Shown piece by piece: positions 33,973-42,258 of a stretch of 64,000 nucleotides of DNA; positions within the stretch are counted from its first letter, which is position 1, and the number at the start of each line of letters is the position of its first letter. Below the pieces are notes generated by a model. The model did no database searches and had not been told where the DNA came from. It was given only the letters and a program-made list of their open reading frames with translations. A program made the translations under genes and the position numbers. The stretch is from Paenibacillus_E oryzisoli_A (GTDB taxonomy: Bacteria; Bacillota; Bacilli; Paenibacillales; NBRC-103111): assembly GCF_050467285.1 (NCBI RefSeq), contig NZ_JBCMUN010000038.1:18966-82965 (forward strand), written 5' to 3'.

Positions 33973-35421
33973 ATGTCGAACGATAAACAATTTGTCCGAG
34001 AAATTACACCGCAGGGAGAGGACTTCTCCCGCTGGTATATTGATGTTATCAAGAAAGCGGACCTGATGAGCTACTCACCGGTTCGCGGCTGTATCGTGTT
34101 CAAACCGGACGGCTTTGAAATCTGGGAGAATATTCAGCGCGAATTGGACAGCATGTTCAAAGCGACGGGACACCGCAATGCGTACTTTCCACTATTTATT
34201 CCGGAGAGCTTTTTCCAGAAAGAAAAAGAACACGTTGAAGGCTTTAACCCTGAATTGCCTTGGGTGACAGAAGCAGGTGGAGAGAAACTGGAAGAGCGCC
34301 TAGCGATTCGTCCGACTTCCGAGACGATGATTGGCCACATGTACGCCGAGTGGATCAACTCCTACCGCGATCTTCCACTGCTGATTAACCAATGGGCAAA
34401 CGTTGTTCGCTGGGAAAAGCGTACGCTGCCGTTCCTGCGCACAACCGAGTTCCTCTGGCAGGAAGGTCATACCGCTCACGAAGACGAGCAGGACGCACGC
34501 CGCGAAACGATGCAAATGCTGGAAGTGTACCGCAAATTTGCCGAAGAGTTCCTCGCGATTCCGGTAATTGTCGGTCAGAAGACACCTTCCGAGAAGTTCG
34601 CAGGGGCGGTTGATACATTCTCCATTGAAGCGATGATGAAGGATGGCAAAGCGGTGCAAGCCGGAACGTCCCACTACCTGGGCACTAATTTCGCAGTCGC
34701 GTTTGATATCAAATTTCTGGACCGTGAAAATCAGCATCAATTCGCGCATACGACCTCTTGGGGCGTAAGTACTCGTCTGATCGGCGCCTTGATCATGGTT
34801 CATGGGGATGACCGTGGTCTTGTACTGCCGCCGAAGGTTGCACCGACGCAAGTCATCATGATTCCGATTGGACCGCCAAAAACGCGTGAACAAGTCATCG
34901 GACGTGTGGACGAGCTGTACGCGGAACTGAAAAAAGCCGGTGTTCGTGTCAAAGTGGATGACCGCACCGATCAAAGCCCGGGCTGGAAGTTTAATGAATA
35001 CGAAATGCGCGGCGTTCCGATTCGTGTTGAGCTTGGACCCCGCGACATGGAGAACGGACAAGTTGTTCTCGTTTCCCGCGTCAGCGGTGAGAAGAAAGTC
35101 GTGCAGCAGGCGAATTTTGTAGAAGAAGTGCAAAATCTGCTTGCCGAGATTCATCAGCAGATGTATGATAAAGCGAAGCAATTCCGCGATGAACATTACA
35201 TTGCGGTCGATACAGTCGACGAGTTCAAAACGTTCCTCGAGACGAAGCGCGGTTTCGCGTTAGCCGGTTGGTGCGGCTCGGATGCGTGCGAAGCGCAGGT
35301 CAAAGAAGAGACTGGGGCGACAAGCCGCAACATCCCTTTCGAACCGTCCGAAACGAAGTCGACATGTCTCATTTGCGGGGAAGCCGCGAAGCATACGGTT
35401 GTTTTTGGTCGAAGCTATTAA
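33973..35421 (+). CDS. proS: Prolyl-tRNA synthetase, archaeal/eukaryal-type
   Basis: A 482-aa class II aminoacyl-tRNA synthetase that charges tRNA-Pro. It has LAIRPTSETMI (motif 2 region), a class II core and an anticodon-binding domain. It lacks the ~180-residue editing insertion of the bacterial type (B. subtilis ProS is 564 aa). A C-terminal zinc-type domain is present (WCGSDACE, then TCLICGE) and the chain ends in Tyr. These mark the archaeal/eukaryal-type ProRS. The ATG at 33973 follows GTGGGAGGA. It occupies the locus held by bacterial-type proS in B. subtilis. Confidence 0.95.
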   Translation: MSNDKQFVREITPQGEDFSRWYIDVIKKADLMSYSPVRGCIVFKPDGFEIWENIQRELDSMFKATGHRNAYFPLFIPESFFQKEKEHVEGFNPELPWVTEAGGEKLEERLAIRPTSETMIGHMYAEWINSYRDLPLLINQWANVVRWEKRTLPFLRTTEFLWQEGHTAHEDEQDARRETMQMLEVYRKFAEEFLAIPVIVGQKTPSEKFAGAVDTFSIEAMMKDGKAVQAGTSHYLGTNFAVAFDIKFLDRENQHQFAHTTSWGVSTRLIGALIMVHGDDRGLVLPPKVAPTQVIMIPIGPPKTREQVIGRVDELYAELKKAGVRVKVDDRTDQSPGWKFNEYEMRGVPIRVELGPRDMENGQVVLVSRVSGEKKVVQQANFVEEVQNLLAEIHQQMYDKAKQFRDEHYIAVDTVDEFKTFLETKRGFALAGWCGSDACEAQVKEETGATSRNIPFEPSETKSTCLICGEAAKHTVVFGRSY

Positions 35422-35432
35422 TTGTCAAATCC

Positions 35433-35474
35433 AGGGCACTTGGAGTCTAGGCTCCATTGCCCTTCGTATTTTTT
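35433..35474 (+). terminator. Intrinsic terminator between proS and polC
   Basis: AGGGCA at 35433-35438 pairs with TGCCCT at 35458-35463, and inside it GGAG 35442-35445 with CTCC 35452-35455. A T-rich tract including six T ends at 35474. The polC ribosome-binding site follows at once, so polC depends on readthrough or on a promoter inside proS. Confidence 0.65.
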
Positions 35475-35489
35475 ATGGGGAGGCTGTTC

Positions 35490-38400
35490 ATGAGTAATCT
35501 GGCTGATAAACGGAATCGCTTTGAGCTTTTGATGCAGCAAGCCGAGATTCCAGGCGATATGGTGCGGACCTATTTTACGGACGGTTATATCGATCAAGTA
35601 GAAATCAGTCGTAAGAATCGGGACTGGACGTTTTATTTGGTGAAGGAAGAACTCGTCCCTCAGCCGATTTACCGTTCGTTTTGCAAAATGATTCAAGAGA
35701 AGTTCGCGTCCATTGCCAAAATCCGATTCATTTGGAAGTTTGAGCAGGCAGGTGCGGACGCCTTGGTCGCCGAATATTGGAGCCTCTTCATGGAGTGGCT
35801 GCAGCGGGAGGTCCCATCTATCAACGGATGGATGGCCAAGGCGAGAGTTGACGTGCAGGGTACGCAGCTTTCGTTGATTTTGCTCGACAACATTGGGCTT
35901 GAGCTGGCCCGGAAGAAAAATATCGACATGTATGTTAGGAACTTTTTTCATAACTATTTTCAAATGGAATTATCTGTCAAATATTCGCTCGGCGCCGCTT
36001 CTGAAACCGAAGCGGAATATGAGAAGTTCGCCAAACAGCGTGCCGAAGGGGAAAAATCGTTCACGCAAGAGATCATGATGTCGATTGAGATGGAAGACGA
36101 GGATACCCTTGTTTCGGATGACGAGCTGAAGCTGGTCATGGGCTACGAAATCAAGGAGGTTCCGACACCGCTCAAAGACATTCAGGAAGAAGAAAAGAAA
36201 ATTACCGTGCAAGGAATGGTTTTCGGTCTGGAAGTCAAGGAACTGAGGAACGGCAATACGCTGTTCTCCTTTAACCTCACCGACTTTACCGATTCCATGG
36301 CGATGAAGATGTTCGCGAAGACGAAGGAAGACGTCAAGATTCTCAGCCTTCTGTCGAATGGGACATGGGTGCGCGCAAGAGGGAAGGTCGAGTATGACCG
36401 CTTTATGCAAGTCCCTGAGCTGGTTATGATTCCGAACGACTTGACGGAAGTCATGGCACCGAAGGACCGCATGGACGATGCCGAGGAGAAGCGGGTCGAG
36501 TTCCATTTGCATACCAATATGAGCACGATGGATGCGCTCACGCCTGTGGACCAACTCGTGAAGACGGCAGCCAAATGGGGCCATAAAGCGATTGCGATTA
36601 CCGACCATAGCAACATTCAATGCTACCCGGATGCGGGTAAAGCAGCAAAAAAACATGGCATCAAAGTTATCTATGGCTTAGAAGCCAATGTCGTGAACGA
36701 TGCGGTACCGATTGTCATGAATCCAATTGATATCGAAATGAAGCAAGGCACGTATGTCATTTTCGACGTGGAGACGACGGGGCTCTCGGTGACGAATAAT
36801 AAAATTATCGAGCTCGCCGGCGTCAAAATGCAGGACGGGAAAGAAATCGACCGGTTTGCAACGTTTATTAATCCGCATGAGCGAATTCCATATAACATTC
36901 AGCAGCTCACAAACATTACGGATGAAATGGTCGCGGATGCGCCGGATATTGAAGAAGAACTGCCGAAGTTCATTGACTTTGTCGGCGACAGCATTTTAGT
37001 TGCGCATAACGCGCGCTTCGATATGGGCTTTCTGCAAGCGAACCTGAAGCGCATGGGGCTGCCGGAAGTGAATAATGCCGTGCTCGATACGCTGGAGCTT
37101 GCTCGTTTCCTGTTCCCGGCGATGAAAAACCACCGGTTGAACACGCTCTCGGACAAGTTCAAGGTAAGCCTTGACAATCATCACCGTGCGATCGACGACT
37201 CGATCGCGCTGGGTTTTGTTTTATTCCATCTGATCAATGAAGCCTACGATCGGCAAATCGTCTCCTTGGCGAGACTCAACGATTATGTCGGCAAGGATTT
37301 GTCGAATCAGCGCCCGTTCCACTGTTGTATTTATGCACTGAACGCGACGGGGAAGAAAAATTTATTCAGACTGATCTCATTATCTCATACAACATATTTA
37401 CAGCGTTCCGCAACGATTCCGAAAAGTGTGCTCGTCGAGCACCGAGAGGGGCTGCTGATTACCTCCGGTTGCGAAAAAGGCGAGTTTTTCGAGGCTGTGC
37501 TCAACAAATCGGTCGAGGAGGCCGAACAGGTTTCCGAGTTCTACGATATTCTGGAGATTCAACCAGTCAGCTATAACATGCATTTGGTCGAGAAAGGGCT
37601 CGTCGGCAGTGCCGAAGATCTGGAAAACGCCGTTCGACGTGTGTGCGAAATCGGAGCCAAAACCGGCAAGCCGGTGATTGCGACTGGCAACGTGCACTAC
37701 TTGCATCCGCGAGAAAAAATGTGCCGAGACATTACGATTAACGGGATTACCGGCTTTAGTCCGCTCAAGGGCACCAAAAAGCCTGATGCACATTTTCGGA
37801 CGACGAAGGAAATGCTCCAGGAGTTTAAGTTTCTTGGCCAAGAGAAAGCGCATGAAGTTGTCATTCGCAACACGAACGAGTTGGCGGACCGCTTCGAAGT
37901 GATCGAGCTGTTCCCGGACAAGCTGTTTACACCGATTATTGACGGCGCGGACGATGAAATTCGGACGACCTGCTACAACACGGCGAAAAGCATCTACGGC
38001 GAAGAACTGCCGGAAGTGATCGTGGCGCGGCTTGAAAAAGAGCTTGTGCCGATCATCAAATACGGCTTCTCCGCGAACTATCTCATTTCCGAACGTCTCG
38101 TAAAAAAATCGAATGCGGACGGCTACCTCGTAGGGTCCCGGGGATCCGTAGGTTCATCCGTCGTTGCGATGATGCTCGGCATCTCCGAAGTTAATCCGCT
38201 GCCGCCCCATTACATTTGCTACAGTTGCCAGCACAGCGAATGGTTCCTGGACGGCAGTGTGCCGAGCGGTTTCGACTTGCCGAACAAAATTTGTCCGAAC
38301 TGCGGCGAGCCGATGAAAGGCGATGGGCATGATATTCCGTTCGAAACGTTCCTTGGCTTTAAAGGGGACAAGGTTCCCGATATTGACCTTAACTTTTCGG

Positions 38401-39803
38401 GCGAATATCAGCCTGTGGCGCACAACTACACGAAAGTGCTGTTCGGCGAGAAGAGCGTATTCCGTGCCGGAACGATCGGTACGGTAGCGGAGAAGACGGC
38501 GTTCGGCTTCGTTAAAAAATACGAAGAAGAAATCGGCGCAAAATGGCGCGGCGCTGAGCTTAATCGATTGGCCGGCGGCTGTACCGGCGTTAAGCGGAGT
38601 ACGGGCCAGCATCCCGGCGGGATCGTCGTCGTACCTGACTATATGGAAGTCGACGACATTACACCGGTGCAATTTCCGGCTGATGATAAAAATTCCGAGT
38701 GGATGACGACCCACTTCGATTATCACGCCTTTGACGCGAACCTGCTCAAACTCGATATTCTGGGACACGACGATCCGACGATGATGCGGATGCTGCAGGA
38801 CATAACAGGCATCGATCCGACGACGCTTCCGATGAATGATTCGAAAGCGATGAGCATTTTCTCCTCGACGGAAGCGCTCGGCGTCACGCCGGATCTAATC
38901 CGTTCGCCGGTAGCGACGTATGGTGTTCCCGAAATGGGAACGAAATTCGTGCGTCAAATGCTTCAAGAGACGCAGCCAAGCTCGTTTGCCGACTTGCTCC
39001 AGATTTCGGGATTGTCTCACGGAACAGGTGTTTGGCTCGGCAATGCACAGGAACTGATTAAAAAAGGCATCTGCAACATTAAGACCGTAATCGGTTGTCG
39101 TGACGATATTATGCTCTACTTGATTTACAAAGCCGGCATGGACGCGGGTCTGGCGTTTAAAATCACGGAAAGCGTGCGGAAAGGGAAAGGGCTCACCGAC
39201 GAGTGGAAGGAAGAGATGAAGCGCTGCAACGTGCCAGCATGGTACATCGAATCCTGTGAGCGCATCGAGTACATGTTCCCGAAAGCGCACGCCGCCGCTT
39301 ACGTTATTTCCGCGGTGCGTACCGCTTATTTCAAGGTGTACCACCCGATTGCCTACTACGCGACATATTTCAGCGTTCGGGCGGCGGACTTTGATTTGGA
39401 CTTGCTGTGCCAAGGTTACGATGCGATTCTGAAGCGGCTTATCGAAATCGAGGAGAAAGGCTTCCAGGCGTTGCCGAAAGAAAAAGCGATGATTTCCATT
39501 CTCGAAATGGCGCTGGAAATGACGGCGCGCGGCTTCAGCTTCAAGCCGATCGACATTTACCGCTCGCATGCGACAAAGTTCATCATCGACGGCGATTCAC
39601 TGATTCCCCCGTTTGCCGCACTGTCCGGCATCGGCGAGAACGCGGCGAAGAACATTGCTGCGGCAAAGGAAGAGGGCGGCGATTTCCTCTCGATCGAGGA
39701 TTTCCAGAATCGGTCGAAAGCGTCCAAAACCGTCATCGAAATGCTGAGCAGTATGGGCTGCTTCCGGGGACTGCCGGAGTCGAATCAATTGTCCTTGTTT
39801 TAG
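35490..39803 (+). CDS. polC: DNA polymerase III alpha subunit, PolC type
   Basis: A 1437-aa replicative polymerase of low-GC Gram-positives with built-in 3'-5' proofreading. Order of parts: N-terminal and OB domains; PHP domain (F338-HLHTNMS); the DnaQ-type exonuclease (F425-DVETTGL) inserted within PHP; a zinc module with C910/C913 and C935/C938; polymerase core with PDIDLNFSGEYQ from residue 963; helix-hairpin-helix near the C-terminus. The last residues, NQLSLF, are the beta-clamp-binding peptide. I chose ATG 35490 behind GGGGAGGC; the ATG at 35457 lies within the terminator stem. Length equals B. subtilis PolC. Confidence 0.98.
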   Translation: MSNLADKRNRFELLMQQAEIPGDMVRTYFTDGYIDQVEISRKNRDWTFYLVKEELVPQPIYRSFCKMIQEKFASIAKIRFIWKFEQAGADALVAEYWSLFMEWLQREVPSINGWMAKARVDVQGTQLSLILLDNIGLELARKKNIDMYVRNFFHNYFQMELSVKYSLGAASETEAEYEKFAKQRAEGEKSFTQEIMMSIEMEDEDTLVSDDELKLVMGYEIKEVPTPLKDIQEEEKKITVQGMVFGLEVKELRNGNTLFSFNLTDFTDSMAMKMFAKTKEDVKILSLLSNGTWVRARGKVEYDRFMQVPELVMIPNDLTEVMAPKDRMDDAEEKRVEFHLHTNMSTMDALTPVDQLVKTAAKWGHKAIAITDHSNIQCYPDAGKAAKKHGIKVIYGLEANVVNDAVPIVMNPIDIEMKQGTYVIFDVETTGLSVTNNKIIELAGVKMQDGKEIDRFATFINPHERIPYNIQQLTNITDEMVADAPDIEEELPKFIDFVGDSILVAHNARFDMGFLQANLKRMGLPEVNNAVLDTLELARFLFPAMKNHRLNTLSDKFKVSLDNHHRAIDDSIALGFVLFHLINEAYDRQIVSLARLNDYVGKDLSNQRPFHCCIYALNATGKKNLFRLISLSHTTYLQRSATIPKSVLVEHREGLLITSGCEKGEFFEAVLNKSVEEAEQVSEFYDILEIQPVSYNMHLVEKGLVGSAEDLENAVRRVCEIGAKTGKPVIATGNVHYLHPREKMCRDITINGITGFSPLKGTKKPDAHFRTTKEMLQEFKFLGQEKAHEVVIRNTNELADRFEVIELFPDKLFTPIIDGADDEIRTTCYNTAKSIYGEELPEVIVARLEKELVPIIKYGFSANYLISERLVKKSNADGYLVGSRGSVGSSVVAMMLGISEVNPLPPHYICYSCQHSEWFLDGSVPSGFDLPNKICPNCGEPMKGDGHDIPFETFLGFKGDKVPDIDLNFSGEYQPVAHNYTKVLFGEKSVFRAGTIGTVAEKTAFGFVKKYEEEIGAKWRGAELNRLAGGCTGVKRSTGQHPGGIVVVPDYMEVDDITPVQFPADDKNSEWMTTHFDYHAFDANLLKLDILGHDDPTMMRMLQDITGIDPTTLPMNDSKAMSIFSSTEALGVTPDLIRSPVATYGVPEMGTKFVRQMLQETQPSSFADLLQISGLSHGTGVWLGNAQELIKKGICNIKTVIGCRDDIMLYLIYKAGMDAGLAFKITESVRKGKGLTDEWKEEMKRCNVPAWYIESCERIEYMFPKAHAAAYVISAVRTAYFKVYHPIAYYATYFSVRAADFDLDLLCQGYDAILKRLIEIEEKGFQALPKEKAMISILEMALEMTARGFSFKPIDIYRSHATKFIIDGDSLIPPFAALSGIGENAAKNIAAAKEEGGDFLSIEDFQNRSKASKTVIEMLSSMGCFRGLPESNQLSLF

Positions 39804-39838
39804 CGCCTGTCAAGTGAAAATCGTTTACAAGTTTGCTA

Positions 39839-39868
39839 TTGTAATGCAAAACAAGGTTATGGTATAAT
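39839..39868 (+). promoter_or_regulatory. Sigma-A promoter of the rimP-nusA-infB operon
   Basis: TTGTAA at 39839-39844, an 18-nt spacer, and TATAAT at 39863-39868 preceded by TGG (extended -10). It lies in the 191-nt gap after polC, correctly placed for a leader of about 120 nt before rimP. Confidence 0.7.
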
Positions 39869-39907
39869 TTTTCTTGGCAATAATGAGGATTATCATCTTG
39901 TGATTAG

Positions 39908-39927
39908 AGAGTGGGGCAACCCACTCT
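39908..39927 (+). promoter_or_regulatory. Leader hairpin with GCAA tetraloop upstream of rimP
   Basis: AGAGTGGG at 39908-39915 pairs perfectly with CCCACTCT at 39920-39927 around GCAA, a GNRA-type tetraloop. The following TTACATTTT is T-rich but interrupted. It could act as a weak attenuator or a protein-binding element in the nusA operon leader (inference). Confidence 0.55.
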
Positions 39928-39994
39928 TTACATTTTGATATAGGACTTTTTCGGGTGCATCGAGAGAAAGTCAAATTTAGGAGGGTCATGGCCA

Positions 39995-40459
39995 TTGGCT
40001 ACGCAAGAGCAAATCAAATCCATTATTGAGGACATGCTGAAGCAATATTTCGAGGACAACGGATTTGAGCTCGTGGATGTCGAGTATGTCAAGGAAGGCA
40101 GCAATTGGTTCCTTCGCGTCTACGCAGACAAAGAAGGCGGTATTGATATAGATGATTGCGGCCGCATCAGCGAATTTTTAAGCGGGAAGCTGGATGAGAA
40201 AGATCCGATTCCGGATGCGTATTTCCTGGAAGTTTCTTCGCCTGGGGCGGAACGACCGCTTAAGAAGCCGCAAGATTTTTATAAAGCCGTAAACAGTCAT
40301 GTCTTTGTGACGACCTATGAGCCGATCGACGGCGCTAAAGAGTTCGAAGGACGGTTACTGTCCTATGATGAAGAAACGCTCGTTATCGAATTCGGCAAAA
40401 AGAAAGTCAGTGTTCCGGCTGCCAAACTGGCAAGCGCGCGCCTGGCAATTGTCTTTTAG
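39995..40459 (+). CDS. rimP: RimP, 30S ribosome maturation factor
   Basis: A 154-aa protein with the RimP signatures: LVDVEYVKEGSNWFLRVYAD, IDDCGRISEFLSGKLDE and LEVSSPGAERPLKK. It helps 30S assembly around S12 and S19. It starts with TTG at 39995, 9 nt after TAGGAGGG; an out-of-frame ATG at 39988 would mislead automated calling. First gene of the nusA operon. Confidence 0.96.
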   Translation: MATQEQIKSIIEDMLKQYFEDNGFELVDVEYVKEGSNWFLRVYADKEGGIDIDDCGRISEFLSGKLDEKDPIPDAYFLEVSSPGAERPLKKPQDFYKAVNSHVFVTTYEPIDGAKEFEGRLLSYDEETLVIEFGKKKVSVPAAKLASARLAIVF

Positions 40460-40494
40460 GTTTTGCATTTATTGAAAGGGGGGACTCAGTTCAA

Positions 40495-41592
40495 ATGAAT
40501 TCAGATTTTATCGAAGCGCTGTCGGAAATTGAACGTGAGAAAGGGATTTCGAAGGAGTTATTGATTGACGCCATCGAAGCGGCGATGATTTCCAGCTATA
40601 AGCGCAATTTTAATACGGCACAAAATGTGCGCGTGGATATTAACCGGAACACGGGTCTCATCAAAGTCTATGCACGTAAAACCGTATCGGAAGATGTGCT
40701 TGACCCGCGCTTGGAAATATCGCTGGATGCAGCACGTGAAATTAATCCGAACTATCAAATGGAAGATATTGTGGAGATTGAAGTGACACCTCGCGACTTC
40801 GGCCGCATCGCCGCACAAACGGCGAAGCAGGTTGTTACGCAGCGGATTCGCGAAGCGGAGCGCGGCTTGATCTACAATGCGTTCATTGACAAGGAAGAGG
40901 ATATCGTGACCGGTATTCTTCAGCGCCAAGATCAACGCAACATCTATGTGGACTTGGGCAAGGTGGAGGCGGTGCTCCCGCTGACGGAGCTTATGCCAAC
41001 TGACAAGTTCAAACAGGGAGACCGTATCAAAGCGTATATCACCAAGGTGGAAAATACGACAAAGGGTCCTCAAATTGTGCTGTCGAGAACGCATCCGGGG
41101 CTGCTCAAGCGTCTTTTCGAGCTCGAGGTGCCGGAGATTTTCGACGGCGTTGTAGAAATTCGTTCCGTCGCGCGCGAAGCGGGCTTCCGTTCCAAAATTG
41201 CCGTGCATTCCCGCAATCCGGAAGTTGATCCGGTCGGCTCCTGCGTCGGTCCGAAAGGACTTCGTGTCCAAACGATTGTGACAGAGCTTCGCGGCGAGAA
41301 AATCGACATCGTCCGCTGGATGGAAAGCGTGGAAGAGTATGTGGCGAATGCGCTGAGCCCTTCCAAAGTGCTGGAAGTTCAAATTCACGAGAATGAGAAG
41401 ATGGCGCGTGTTATCGTGCCTGATTATCAACTTTCGCTGGCGATCGGAATTAAAGGTCAGAATGCGCGGCTGGCCGCCAAACTGACCGGTTGGAAAATCG
41501 ACATCAAGAGCGAGACACAAGCCGAGCAAGAATTCGGCAGAGCGAAAACGTATACCGGAGAAATGCATCAGGATTCCGTAAGCATTGACTAA
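40495..41592 (+). CDS. nusA: NusA, transcription elongation/termination factor
   Basis: A 365-aa protein with an N-terminal RNA polymerase-binding domain, an S1 domain at about 135-200, and two KH domains (GSCVGPKGLRVQTIVTEL near 245, and IGIKGQNARLAAKLTG near 317). It modulates pausing and intrinsic termination. As in other Firmicutes it lacks the acidic C-terminal repeats of E. coli NusA. The ATG at 40495 follows AAAGGGGGGA. Confidence 0.97.
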   Translation: MNSDFIEALSEIEREKGISKELLIDAIEAAMISSYKRNFNTAQNVRVDINRNTGLIKVYARKTVSEDVLDPRLEISLDAAREINPNYQMEDIVEIEVTPRDFGRIAAQTAKQVVTQRIREAERGLIYNAFIDKEEDIVTGILQRQDQRNIYVDLGKVEAVLPLTELMPTDKFKQGDRIKAYITKVENTTKGPQIVLSRTHPGLLKRLFELEVPEIFDGVVEIRSVAREAGFRSKIAVHSRNPEVDPVGSCVGPKGLRVQTIVTELRGEKIDIVRWMESVEEYVANALSPSKVLEVQIHENEKMARVIVPDYQLSLAIGIKGQNARLAAKLTGWKIDIKSETQAEQEFGRAKTYTGEMHQDSVSID

Positions 41593-41621
41593 GGAAGTGC
41601 CGGAAGCAAGGGGTGAGCGGA

Positions 41622-41939
41622 ATGAAGCAGAGAAAAATCCCTCTGAGAAAATGCGTAGCCTGTCAGGAAATGATGCCGAAGAGGGACCTAATCCGCGTCG
41701 TTAAGACGCCTGAGGATGACATTCTCATTGACCTGAAAGGGAAGAAGTCCGGGCGCGGCGCCTACCTGTGCGGGAAAGTTTCGTGTTTTAAACTAGCGAA
41801 GAAGAGCAAAGCCCTGGATCGTGCGCTTAAGCATACGGTGGGGCCTGATATTTACGATCAGCTCGAACAAGACTTTATTCGGGTGGAAGACGAGTTCCTC
41901 TCTTCGAAAGCGGAGGGGGTCGACGAAGATGAATCCTAA
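41622..41939 (+). CDS. ylxR: YlxR (RnpM) family RNA-binding protein
   Basis: A 105-aa DUF448 protein with KIPLRKCVACQEMMPKRDLIRV and GRGAYLCGKVSC, the family signature. B. subtilis YlxR has been reported to bind and modulate RNase P (RnpM). I chose ATG 41622 with AAGGGGTG upstream; a GTG at 41613 in frame lies inside that site. It overlaps rplGB by 11 nt. Confidence 0.92.
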   Translation: MKQRKIPLRKCVACQEMMPKRDLIRVVKTPEDDILIDLKGKKSGRGAYLCGKVSCFKLAKKSKALDRALKHTVGPDIYDQLEQDFIRVEDEFLSSKAEGVDEDES

Positions 41940-42258
41940 GCTGCTGAATCAACTGGGACTTGCGATGCGGGCGGGCAAACTTGTCACCGGCGATGAAGGC
42001 GTATTGAAGGCCATTCGCTCGGGAGAAGCCAAACTGGTTGTCATGGCGGCTGATGCATCTGCCAATACGCGGAAAAAGTTTCAGGATAAGTGCCAGTTCT
42101 ATGGGGTGCCTCTCATGGAAACGGGGACGAAATTCGAGTTGGGTCGCAGCATTGGGAAGGAAATGCGTGTCACCATCGGCGTTACGGACGTAGGCTTCGC
42201 GCAGATGCTGCAGAAGAGTCAAGAAATTCCTGCGGAGGTGAAACATATTGACCAATAA
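41929..42258 (+). CDS. rplGB: YlxQ/RplGB, L7Ae-family RNA-binding protein
   Basis: A 109-aa L7Ae/L30e-family protein (LAMRAGKLVTGDEGVLKAIR, LVVMAADASANT) that binds kink-turn RNA. I chose ATG 41929, inside the ylxR 3' end, with GGAGGGGG upstream; the longer in-frame extension from 41821 translates ylxR out of frame and is not conserved in character. The end overlaps infB by 11 nt, so both junctions are coupled. Confidence 0.92.
   Translation: MNPKLLNQLGLAMRAGKLVTGDEGVLKAIRSGEAKLVVMAADASANTRKKFQDKCQFYGVPLMETGTKFELGRSIGKEMRVTIGVTDVGFAQMLQKSQEIPAEVKHIDQ

Noticed and set aside
34300..35196. 298-codon antisense open frame inside proS, and similar long antisense frames in flhA, dxr, polC, nusA and ftsK
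   Set aside because: They mirror strongly conserved genes in the opposite strand, lack ribosome-binding sites and have unnatural His/Arg/Leu-rich composition.
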